A DNA stretch of 64,000 bases from 34-65-8 sp963529855 (lineage in GTDB: Bacteria > Pseudomonadota > Alphaproteobacteria > Sphingomonadales > Sphingomonadaceae): positions 32,672-96,671 of the forward strand of contig CAURZK010000007.1 of assembly GCA_963529855.1 (NCBI GenBank). Reading direction: 5' to 3'. Shown piece by piece: positions 8,987-16,602 of this stretch (positions are counted from its first letter, which is position 1; every line of letters begins with the position of its first letter). The position numbers were made by a program, and so were the translations under genes. Under the pieces are notes generated by a model, which did no database searches, had not been told where the DNA came from, and saw nothing but the letters and a program-made list of their open reading frames with translations.

Positions 8987-11188
8987 ATGCCAACACATCG
9001 TCTTGCTCGCCTCTCGCTCGTCGCGAGCCTGCTCGCCACATCCGCCCACCTTGCCGCGCAGGACGTGCCGATCGTCCAGCCCGGTGCGCCGGGGAGCTCG
9101 CCGCGCGTTCTGAGCGTGGGCGAGGCAACCAGGCTGGCCCAGGCAACCTATACCCCCGCCGACGTCGCTTTCATGCAGGGCATGATCGTCCACCACCAGC
9201 AGGCGGTCGACATGGCTGAGCTGGTGAAGGGACGGACGAACAACGAAGCGATCGTCAATGTCGCCAAGCGGATCGAGGCGAGCCAGAAGGACGAGATGAA
9301 GTTCATGACCGAATGGCTTACCGGCAAGAACGAGCCGGTGGCCATGTCGGGCATGGGTCATGCACACCACCATGGCGACATGAAGGGCATGGCAACGCCC
9401 GAACAAATGGCGGCGCTGCGGGCGGCCAGCGGCACGGCATTCGACCGCATGTTCCTGGAAATGATGATCCGCCACCACCAGGGTGCGCTCGACATGGTGG
9501 AAGAACTGCACCGCCAGCCCGGCACAGCTTACGAGCCGGTGATGTTCGAATTCACCAATGAAGTGGTGAGTGACCAGAAGGCCGAGATGGAGCGGATGAA
9601 CACGACGCTCGCCAGCCTGTCGACCGATCCGCGCGCTACGCTGAAGCCGGGATTCCGCAACGCGGGCGAGGCGATCAGCAACATGCGGCTGGTCGCGGCC
9701 ATGCCCAAGCCGCCGGGTTTCTTCGATCCCGACAATCCGGCCGGTCTCCAGCCGGAAAAGCCAAAGAAGGAAGGCGAAGCGCCCAAGCCGGTCAAGGCTG
9801 GCGAAGAACCGCCCAAGCCGCAATTCAGCGAACGCGGATCGCCGCTCGATTTCGCACAGACCGACATGGCGTTTTCGGGTGATCTGCTGGTCACCGGCAA
9901 CTATCACGGCTTCAACGCCTATCGCCTGCAGGACGATGGCGCCCCGCAGCTGGTCAGTTCGGTCGTGTGTCCGGGCGGCCAGGGCGACGTCTCGATCGTC
10001 GGCAACATCCTGATCATGAGCGTTGAGGACAGCCGGGCACGGGTGGACTGCGGCCTGGGCGGTGTATCGGACCGGATCAGCCCGGAACGGTTCCGCGGCC
10101 TGCGCATCTTCGACATCTCCGATGTGACCGCACCGCGGCAAGTCGGGCAGGTCCAGACCTGCCGCGGCAGCCACACCCACTCGATCGTAGATGCCGATGC
10201 GCGCCGCATCGTCGTCTACAATTCGGGCACCAGCTACGTCCGCGACGAGAAGGAACTGGACTTCTGCGTCGGCAATATCGCCGGTGACGAACGGACCGCG
10301 CTGTTCAGCATCGACGTGATCGAAATCCCGGTGGCTGATCCGTCGAAGGCGCGCATCGTCGATCGCCCGCGCGTGTTCGCCGACGAAACCGGCAATATCG
10401 CGGGCCTGTGGCGGGGCGGCGACCATGGCGAAGGGACGCAGGACACCAGCCAGACCAACCAGTGCCACGACATCACCGTGTTCCCGGCGAAGAAGATTGC
10501 AGCGGGCGCCTGTTCGGGCAATGGCATCCTACTCGACATTTCGAACCCGCTGAAGCCGAAGCGGATCGACGACGTCGTCGACAAGGGGTTTGCCTATTGG
10601 CACTCGGCCACGTTCAACAACGATGGCACCAAGGTGATCTTCACTGACGAATGGGGTGGCGGTGGCCGCCCGCGCTGCCAGGCGGGCGACCCGAAGAACT
10701 GGGGCGCCAACGCGATCTACACCGTCGAAGGCCGCGAGCTGGCGTTCAAGAGCCTGTACAAGCTTCCCGCGCCGCAGACCGACAAGGAAAATTGCGTCGC
10801 GCACAACGGTTCGATTATCCCGGTCCCGGGCCGCGATATCTTCGTCCAGGCATGGTACCAGGGCGGGATCAGCGTGATCGACTTTACCGACGCCGCCAAT
10901 CCGGTCGAGATCGCCTATTTCGACCGCGGGCCGGTGGACAAGGACCAACTCGTCACCGGCGGCTACTGGTCGGCGTACTGGTATGACGGGCGCATTTACG
11001 CGACCGAGATCACCCGCGGGCTCGACGTCTTCGAACTGGTCCCGAGCGAACACCTGACCGCTGCCGAAATCGCCGCCGCCAAGGCTGCGATCTATCCCGG
11101 CAACGTGTTCAACCCGCAGACCCAGACGCAGGTCACCTGGCCCGCCGAAGTGGCCGCCGCCGCCGAAGCCAGCCGCGTGGGCGGTTGA
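8987..11188 (+). CDS. secreted DUF305 - LVIVD-repeat fusion protein
   Basis: This 733-aa protein has a Sec signal peptide ending near AHLAAQ. The N-terminal half is a DUF305 four-helix domain with paired histidine motifs MIVHHQQAVDMAE and MIRHHQGALDM and a Met/His-rich loop (MSGMGHAHHHGDMKGM), which suggests metal (copper or silver) binding. The C-terminal half (about residues 270-730) contains repeats of the LVIVD/beta-propeller type, such as GGISVIDFTDAANPVEI and GLRIFDISDVTAPRQV. A proline/lysine linker (KPKKEGEAPKPVKAGEEPPKP) joins them. The start was set at the ATG before the signal peptide. A longer in-frame start gives a Cys-rich, unexported N terminus. DUF305 relatives such as CopM bind copper. 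The role of the propeller is unknown. Confidence 0.82.
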   Translation: MPTHRLARLSLVASLLATSAHLAAQDVPIVQPGAPGSSPRVLSVGEATRLAQATYTPADVAFMQGMIVHHQQAVDMAELVKGRTNNEAIVNVAKRIEASQKDEMKFMTEWLTGKNEPVAMSGMGHAHHHGDMKGMATPEQMAALRAASGTAFDRMFLEMMIRHHQGALDMVEELHRQPGTAYEPVMFEFTNEVVSDQKAEMERMNTTLASLSTDPRATLKPGFRNAGEAISNMRLVAAMPKPPGFFDPDNPAGLQPEKPKKEGEAPKPVKAGEEPPKPQFSERGSPLDFAQTDMAFSGDLLVTGNYHGFNAYRLQDDGAPQLVSSVVCPGGQGDVSIVGNILIMSVEDSRARVDCGLGGVSDRISPERFRGLRIFDISDVTAPRQVGQVQTCRGSHTHSIVDADARRIVVYNSGTSYVRDEKELDFCVGNIAGDERTALFSIDVIEIPVADPSKARIVDRPRVFADETGNIAGLWRGGDHGEGTQDTSQTNQCHDITVFPAKKIAAGACSGNGILLDISNPLKPKRIDDVVDKGFAYWHSATFNNDGTKVIFTDEWGGGGRPRCQAGDPKNWGANAIYTVEGRELAFKSLYKLPAPQTDKENCVAHNGSIIPVPGRDIFVQAWYQGGISVIDFTDAANPVEIAYFDRGPVDKDQLVTGGYWSAYWYDGRIYATEITRGLDVFELVPSEHLTAAEIAAAKAAIYPGNVFNPQTQTQVTWPAEVAAAAEASRVGG

Positions 11189-11250
11189 TCCGAGGCCATT
11201 CCTTTCCCCCGCCACGACAATAAGTTATGGCGGGGGAAGGGGGGACGCGG

Positions 11251-12330
11251 ATGAGTTGGGTCGCTGCGAGCCGATTGCTGGAAGCTGTTCACGACGACGA
11301 GGCATTGACCGACGTCGTCTCTATCCTTTCGGGGCAGCTGGGGGCGCGGTCCTTTTTCGGGGCGTTCGGGCTGGAAGGGGGGCTGCAGGGGGTCGTTGCC
11401 AACAACGGGTGGTGGGACCATGCGCAGCTAGCGCTGTACGATCGGGAATTCCTGGCCCTGGATCCCTGCGCGGCGGCAATGCTTGCCAACTGGCGTCCGC
11501 AGCAGGTCATCGATCTCGAACGGGAGATCGGCAGCGACAATTTCGAACGCAGCCGGCTCTATCAGGATTTCATCCGGCCCATGGGCGATGACACCTTTCG
11601 CGCTCTGGGCCTGCCGTTCGAAGGACCTGCGGGCAAGGGCGCCATTACTTTTCAGCGCGGTATTGCCCAGCCCCGGTTCGGCAGCGACGAGGTTGCTCTC
11701 CTCACCCACTCCGCGACCGAACTGGCGCAGATATTCATGTTGCGTGCGCGCATTGCCGGCATGGACCAGGCGGTGCGGGAGCGCAGTGCGGCGCTCGACG
11801 CTGTGGACGAGGCGCTGCTGATCCTGCGGCCTGACGGGCTGCTGGTCCACGCCAACAGCCGGGCAGAATCCGAATTGCGCCGCGGGCGGTTGATCCGGCT
11901 GGAACGCGGCCGGGTGAGGCCGGTCGGGCGTGCCGATTTCGCCCGCTTCGAAACCATGCTGGCGCAGGCCGCCGCACCCGGCAGCCCGCCGGGCGGCGGC
12001 ATGCATCTTGTCGGACCCGGCCCGGTCAGCGCCGATGTGGTAGCCGTGCGATTGCTCGACGGTTCGGTGCTGCTGTCGGTCAGCAACCCGGTCATGCCCG
12101 ATGTAACGGCACGCCTGCGCTCGATCTACGGGCTTTCGGCCGGCGAAGCCGATATCGCGGTTCGACTGTGGGCAGGCGAAACGGTGGAGCAGATCGCGCT
12201 TGGGCGTGGGACCAGCCGGCACACGGTGCGGTTCCAGATCCGCACCATCTGCCTCAAGATGGATTGCTCGCGCCAGATCGAGATCGTGACCAGGATAGCC
12301 ATGCTTCCGCGGGTCGGGCCCAATTCGTAA
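11251..12330 (+). CDS. LuxR-type HTH transcriptional regulator
   Basis: The protein has 359 residues from ATG 11251, which has a strong purine-rich ribosome site (GGGAAGGGGGG) 6 nt upstream. An ATG 24 bp earlier lacks one. The C terminus carries a GerE-type helix-turn-helix (YGLSAGEADIAVRLWAGETVEQIA ... SRHTVRFQIRTI). The N-terminal about 270 residues form a sensor region with no recognisable autoinducer, response-regulator or ATPase domain. It may contain a PAS-like stretch (ALDAVDEALLILRPDG). Orphan LuxR proteins of this build are common in sphingomonads. A 16-bp palindrome immediately downstream could be its target or belong to the 3' UTR. Confidence 0.8.
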   Translation: MSWVAASRLLEAVHDDEALTDVVSILSGQLGARSFFGAFGLEGGLQGVVANNGWWDHAQLALYDREFLALDPCAAAMLANWRPQQVIDLEREIGSDNFERSRLYQDFIRPMGDDTFRALGLPFEGPAGKGAITFQRGIAQPRFGSDEVALLTHSATELAQIFMLRARIAGMDQAVRERSAALDAVDEALLILRPDGLLVHANSRAESELRRGRLIRLERGRVRPVGRADFARFETMLAQAAAPGSPPGGGMHLVGPGPVSADVVAVRLLDGSVLLSVSNPVMPDVTARLRSIYGLSAGEADIAVRLWAGETVEQIALGRGTSRHTVRFQIRTICLKMDCSRQIEIVTRIAMLPRVGPNS

Positions 12331-12334
12331 GATG

Positions 12335-12350
12335 TAGCGCAATTGCGCTA
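12335..12350. repeat. perfect 16-bp palindrome TAGCGCAATTGCGCTA
   Basis: The self-complementary sequence TAGCGCAATTGCGCTA starts 5 bp after the stop of the LuxR-type gene. It has no loop and no T-run, so it looks more like a protein-binding site than a terminator. Confidence 0.5.
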
Positions 12351-12444
12351 TTCCAGGCGGCCCTCCGGTCGGCAAAAACACTGACAATCAGGGTTTTCCG
12401 AGGCGACCCGAAGGGTGCGGCGCAAGCTGACATCCTCGATCTAA

Positions 12445-12478
12445 CCCGGGCCGGCATAGTGCCGGTCCGGGCTTTTTT
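12445..12478 (+). terminator. strong rightward intrinsic terminator
   Basis: A 12-bp stem (CCCGGGCCGGCA / TGCCGGTCCGGG, one G-U) with a 3-nt loop is followed by C and six Ts. It lies 115 nt after the LuxR-type gene, leaving a long 3' UTR or a small independent transcript. Confidence 0.85.
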
Positions 12479-12494
12479 ATGCGCACGTCGGACG

Positions 12495-12527
12495 CAAAAA
12501 AGGCCGGGGGATCGCTCCCCCGGCCTT
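12495..12527 (-). terminator. intrinsic terminator of groESL
   Basis: An 11-bp perfect stem (AAGGCCGGGGG / CCCCCGGCCTT) with a 6-nt loop has, on the minus strand, a run of six Us. It sits 26 nt after the groEL stop and faces the terminator of the convergent gene. Confidence 0.9.
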
Positions 12528-12553
12528 CTTGTGTCTTGTTCCGGATGACCGGC

Positions 12554-14194
12554 TTAGAAGCCCATGCCGCCCATGTCGGGCATGCCGCCACCGGCCGGCA
12601 TTGCTGCCTTGTCTTCCGGCTTCTCGGTGATCGCCGCTTCGGTGGTGATCAGGAGACCGGCAACCGACGCCGCGTCCTGCAGAGCGGTCCGAACGACCTT
12701 GGTCGGGTCGATCACGCCTGCGGTGACGAGGTTCTCGTAGGTGTCGGTCTGCGCGTTGAAGCCCAGCGTCTCGTCGTTGCCGTCGAGCAGCTTGCCCGAA
12801 ATCACCGCACCGTCATGCCCGGCATTCTGGGCGATCTGGCGAACCGGCGCGTAGAGCGCCTTGCGGATGATGTCGACGCCGCGGGTCTGGTCGTCGTTGG
12901 CGCCGGTCAGGCCCTCGATCGCGCGGGTGGCATAGAGCAACGCGGTACCGCCGCCCGGGACGATGCCTTCTTCCACGGCAGCGCGGGTCGCGTGCAGCGC
13001 ATCGTCGACGCGGTCCTTGCGCTCCTTCACCTCGACTTCGGTCGCACCGCCGACCTTGATCACGGCAACGCCGCCAGCAAGCTTGGCGAGACGCTCCTGC
13101 AGCTTCTCACGGTCGTAGTCGCTGCTGGTGTTGTCGATCTGGGTGCGGATTTCACCGACGCGGGCCTTGATGTCGTCAGGCGAGCCGGCGCCATCGACGA
13201 TCGTGGTGTTGTCCTTGTCGATGGTGACCTTCTTGGCTTCGCCAAGCATGCCCAGCGTGACGTTCTCAAGCTTGATGCCGAGGTCTTCGCTGATCATCTC
13301 GCCCTTGGTCAGGATTGCGATGTCCTGCAGCATCGCCTTGCGGCGATCGCCGAAGCCAGGTGCCTTGACCGCTGCGACCTTCAGGCCGCCGCGCAGCTTG
13401 TTGACCACCAGGGTCGCCAGCGCTTCGCCTTCGATGTCTTCCGCGATGATCAGCAGCGGACGGCCCGACTGGACGGTCGCTTCGAGCACGGGCAGCATCG
13501 ACTGCAGGTTCGACAGCTTCTTCTCGTGGATCAGGATGTACGGGTTCTCCAGCTCCACCACCATCTTTTCAGGGTTGGTGATGAAGTAGGGGCTGAGGTA
13601 GCCGCGGTCGAACTGCATGCCTTCGACAACGTCGAGCTCGAATTCGAGACCCTTGGCTTCCTCGACGGTGATCACGCCTTCCTTGCCGACCTTTTCCATC
13701 GCTTCGGCGATCTTCTCGCCGACTTCGCGGTCGCCGTTGGCCGAGATGATGCCGACCTGGGCGATCTCGCTCGAACCGGCGACGTCCTTGGAACGGCCCT
13801 TCAGGTTCTCGACGACCTTTTCCACGGCGAGGTCGATGCCGCGCTTCAGGTCCATCGGGTTCATGCCGGCCGCGACCGACTTCATGCCTTCGGTCACGAT
13901 GGCCTGGGCCAGAACGGTTGCGGTGGTCGTGCCGTCACCGGCGAGGTCGTTGGTCTTCGAGGCCACTTCGCGCAGCATCTGCGCGCCCATGTTCTCGAAC
14001 TTGTCCTTGAGCTCGATTTCCTTGGCGACGGTGACGCCGTCCTTGGTGATGCGCGGGGCGCCGAAGCTCTTGTCGATCACGACGTTGCGGCCCTTGGGGC
14101 CCAGCGTGACCTTGACGGCATTGGCGAGGGTGTCGACGCCGCGAAGAATGCCTTCGCGCGCTTCGCGGCCGAACTTTACGTCCTTGGCTGCCAT
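12554..14194 (-). CDS. groEL: chaperonin GroEL (Hsp60)
   Basis: This 546-aa chaperonin subunit begins MAAKDVKFGREAREG and ends with the GGMPDMGGMGF tail characteristic of GroEL. Conserved blocks include VTLGPKGRNVVIDKSFGAP, the ATP-binding GDGTTTATVLAQ and EGIVPGGGTALL. It forms the 14-mer that folds proteins with GroES and ATP. It is the distal gene of a two-gene operon, 59 bp after groES. Expression is presumably under HrcA through the CIRCE element ahead of groES. Confidence 0.98.
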   Translation of the reverse strand: MAAKDVKFGREAREGILRGVDTLANAVKVTLGPKGRNVVIDKSFGAPRITKDGVTVAKEIELKDKFENMGAQMLREVASKTNDLAGDGTTTATVLAQAIVTEGMKSVAAGMNPMDLKRGIDLAVEKVVENLKGRSKDVAGSSEIAQVGIISANGDREVGEKIAEAMEKVGKEGVITVEEAKGLEFELDVVEGMQFDRGYLSPYFITNPEKMVVELENPYILIHEKKLSNLQSMLPVLEATVQSGRPLLIIAEDIEGEALATLVVNKLRGGLKVAAVKAPGFGDRRKAMLQDIAILTKGEMISEDLGIKLENVTLGMLGEAKKVTIDKDNTTIVDGAGSPDDIKARVGEIRTQIDNTSSDYDREKLQERLAKLAGGVAVIKVGGATEVEVKERKDRVDDALHATRAAVEEGIVPGGGTALLYATRAIEGLTGANDDQTRGVDIIRKALYAPVRQIAQNAGHDGAVISGKLLDGNDETLGFNAQTDTYENLVTAGVIDPTKVVRTALQDAASVAGLLITTEAAITEKPEDKAAMPAGGGMPDMGGMGF

Positions 14195-14253
14195 GATGTT
14201 ACTCCTGAGAATATCTGTTTGATTGGTGAGGTAGTCGCGTCAGCAGGGTCGGC

Positions 14254-14541
14254 TCAGCCGATGATCCCCATGATGTCGCTTTCCTTCATGATCAGCAGGT
14301 CTTCGCCGTCCAGCTTGACCTCGGTGCCCGACCACTTGCCGAACAGCACACGGTCGCCGGTCTTGACGTCGAGCGGGGTGATCTTGCCGTCTTCGGCCTT
14401 GGTGCCCGAACCCACGGCGACGACTTCGCCTTCGCTCGGCTTTTCCTTGGCGTTGTCGGGGATGATGATGCCGCCGGCGGTCTTTTCTTCCGCTTCGATG
14501 CGGCGGACCAGCACGCGGTCGTGCAGGGGACGAAATGCCAT
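14254..14541 (-). CDS. groES: co-chaperonin GroES (Hsp10)
   Basis: The protein has 95 residues from ATG 14541: MAFRPLHDRVLVRRIEAEEK. It has the mobile loop (KTAGGIIIPDNAKEKPSEG) and the C-terminal LIMKESDIMGI strand. An AGAGAGG ribosome site lies 8-9 nt upstream. A 13-residue upstream extension in frame is unconserved and would overlap the CIRCE region, so it was rejected. GroES caps the GroEL ring during folding. The gene leads the groESL operon. Confidence 0.97.
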   Translation of the reverse strand: MAFRPLHDRVLVRRIEAEEKTAGGIIIPDNAKEKPSEGEVVAVGSGTKAEDGKITPLDVKTGDRVLFGKWSGTEVKLDGEDLLIMKESDIMGIIG

Positions 14542-14573
14542 TGTTCGTGACCTCTCTCGGTTGAAACACGCGA

Positions 14574-14600
14574 TTGGCACTCTCAGGGCGAGAGTGCCAG
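14574..14600 (-). promoter_or_regulatory. CIRCE element (HrcA operator) of groESL
   Basis: TTGGCACTC-N9-GAGTGCCAG lies 32 nt upstream of the groES start. It matches the CIRCE consensus TTAGCACTC-N9-GAGTGCTAA with symmetric changes and the exact 9-bp spacer. It is the known binding site of the heat-shock repressor HrcA. No hrcA gene is in the window. Confidence 0.9.
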
Positions 14601-14690
14601 CGGGGCGGCATATGTGAATCGCAGTTCAGCGAGTCAACGGGCTGGTCGCGAAAAAAATGCAGCCCGCGCCGGCCCGCCCGATGCGGCCGT

Positions 14691-16070
14691 TCAGACGAGC
14701 CCGAGCCGTTCGCGCCGGGCCCAGCGCCACGTCAGCAGGGCGGCGGCAAAGACCAGCCCGATGGCAAGGCCGATCCAAACCCCGGTCCCCTCCAGCGGAG
14801 TGTAGAAGCCGAGCCAGATCGCCGTTCCGAGCCCCGGGACCCAGTAGCTGAACACTGCGATCACCATGGGCACGCGGGTATCCTGCAGGCCGCGGAGCGC
14901 ACCGGCCGCGACTGCCTGCACGCCGTCCACCAACTGGAATGCCGCCGCCACCAGCATGTACTGGACTGCAAAACCGACCATGGCGGCGTTGGCCGGATTG
15001 GACGGGTCGACATAAATGCGCAGCAGCAGCATCGGCGCCAGGATCATGAGCGCTGCGGTGAGGCACATGAACGATCCGGCCATGCCGATACCTACCCAAC
15101 CCGCGCGTCCGATGGCGGCAATATCGCGCGCGCCATAATGGTACCCGACCCTGATCGTGGCCGCCTGCCCGACGCCGAAGGGTATCTGGAACGCCAGCGC
15201 CGCGATCTGCAGCGCAACCGTGTGCCCGGCCAGTTCCGACGCGCCGATGCGGCCCATCAGCAAAGCCGCGCCGCTGAACAGCCCCGCTTCTGCAATGATA
15301 ATGACCATGACCGGGGTGCCCAGGCGCACCAGTTCGCGCAGCCGCGACCATTCGGGGCGCCACCAGTTCCCGAATACGCGGTAGCGGCGCAGACGCCGGT
15401 TGCCGAGAATCGCGGCGACGTAGCTTGCCAGGATGAACAGCGAGGTCAGCACGCTAGCCAGAGCCGATCCTTCCAGCCCCATGGCAGGCGCGCCCAGGTT
15501 GCCGAAAACGAACATCCAGTTGAAAAGGACGCTGGCGAACAGCGCAAGACCGGTGATTGCTGTGGCGAAGACCGGACGGCCCAGTGCGGCGACGAAACTG
15601 CGCAGCACGTTGGCCGCGATCATCGGGATCATCGCCCACATGATGATGCGCAGGAAATCGCCTGCGCGCGCCGCAAGCGTTGCTTCCTGTCCGCTCGCCA
15701 GCATGATCGCTTCGCCCTGCCAGCAGATTGCCATGCCGACCGTGCCCGAGGCCAGCGCCAGCCACAGCCCCATGCGGACCGACCTGCGCACTTCGCGCAC
15801 TGCATGGCGGCGGCGCCCCAGCTCTTCCGCGATCAGCGCCGCGACCATGCCCGTGAGGCCGGAAAAGGCCCACATCAACAGGCCAAACAGCGCGATTGCC
15901 AATGCGGAGGCGGCCAGTTCCCGTTCCCCCAGCCGGGCGACGAAGATCACATCGACCACGTGGACCAGCATTTGCAGCAGGTTGGCGAGCGCCAGCGGCC
16001 AGGCCAGCCGGAAGGTGGCGCCCAGTTCGCTGCGCCATTCAGCGCCGGTAGATGTGTGTCCGTGTCGCAT
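14691..16070 (-). CDS. MATE-family multidrug/cation efflux transporter
   Basis: The protein has 459 residues from ATG 16070 (MRHGHTSTGAEWRSELG). It has about twelve hydrophobic segments in two six-helix halves. The first MATE half includes PLALANLLQMLVHVVDVIFV and the second PVMVIIIAEAGLFSGAALLMG. MATE exporters use Na+ or H+ gradients to extrude cationic drugs and metabolites. An in-frame start 300 bp upstream would give a polar, unconserved extension running into the cytochrome gene on the other strand, so it was rejected. It is divergent from the lipo-cytochrome c gene with 145 bp between them. The substrate is not predictable. Confidence 0.9.
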   Translation of the reverse strand: MRHGHTSTGAEWRSELGATFRLAWPLALANLLQMLVHVVDVIFVARLGERELAASALAIALFGLLMWAFSGLTGMVAALIAEELGRRRHAVREVRRSVRMGLWLALASGTVGMAICWQGEAIMLASGQEATLAARAGDFLRIIMWAMIPMIAANVLRSFVAALGRPVFATAITGLALFASVLFNWMFVFGNLGAPAMGLEGSALASVLTSLFILASYVAAILGNRRLRRYRVFGNWWRPEWSRLRELVRLGTPVMVIIIAEAGLFSGAALLMGRIGASELAGHTVALQIAALAFQIPFGVGQAATIRVGYHYGARDIAAIGRAGWVGIGMAGSFMCLTAALMILAPMLLLRIYVDPSNPANAAMVGFAVQYMLVAAAFQLVDGVQAVAAGALRGLQDTRVPMVIAVFSYWVPGLGTAIWLGFYTPLEGTGVWIGLAIGLVFAAALLTWRWARRERLGLV

Positions 16071-16215
16071 AAAGCCGGCCCGAATAGTCGAGGCATCGCG
16101 GCAGCCCAAGCCCATTCTCGCACCCGCCAACCGATCAGGCGGACAAGCGGCAATTCGACCACAGCTTGCGACGGGGCGAGGTGCCCGGCTAGGGGCGTAT
16201 GAAAGGGAGCTGCCG

Positions 16216-16593
16216 ATGCGTTCGATCCACCTTGTCGCCCTGGCGCTGTCGTTGGGGTTGGCCGCATGCGGGAAAGGCGATGGATCCAGCCCATCGGCCA
16301 CTGGCCGAGCAGGGGCGCCCTGGGCCCAATGCGCCACGTGCCACTCGCTGGCCCCCGGCAAGAACGGCATAGGCCCATCTTTGGCCGGCGTTTACGGGCG
16401 GCCCGCCGCACAGGAACCGAGCTTCGCCTACAGCACGCAGATGCGCACCAGCGGTATCGTGTGGGACGATGCCGCACTCGACGCTTTCCTCAAGAACCCG
16501 CGCGCCATGGTGCCCGGCACCAAAATGGCGTTCGGCGGGATCGAAAATCCGGCCGAACGCGCAGCGGTGATCGCGTTTCTGCGCGATCGATAG
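16216..16593 (+). CDS. small c-type cytochrome lipoprotein
   Basis: This 125-aa protein has a lipoprotein signal (MRSIHLVALALSLGLAACGK, lipobox LAAC) and one haem site CATCH at about residue 41. A distal Met ligand is in PGTKMAFGG. The order matches class I mitochondrial-type cytochrome c (cyt c-550/c2), here lipid-anchored to the membrane. It should shuttle electrons to a terminal oxidase on the periplasmic side. The start at 16216 has an AAAGGGAG ribosome site. A much longer open frame upstream is a non-coding shadow of the divergent MATE gene. Confidence 0.9.
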   Translation: MRSIHLVALALSLGLAACGKGDGSSPSATGRAGAPWAQCATCHSLAPGKNGIGPSLAGVYGRPAAQEPSFAYSTQMRTSGIVWDDAALDAFLKNPRAMVPGTKMAFGGIENPAERAAVIAFLRDR

Positions 16594-16602
16594 GGGCCAG
16601 GT

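Noticed and set aside
15433..16215. N-terminal extension of the lipo-cytochrome c frame
   Set aside because: It is antisense to the MATE gene. The lipoprotein signal and AAAGGGAG site place the start at 16216.
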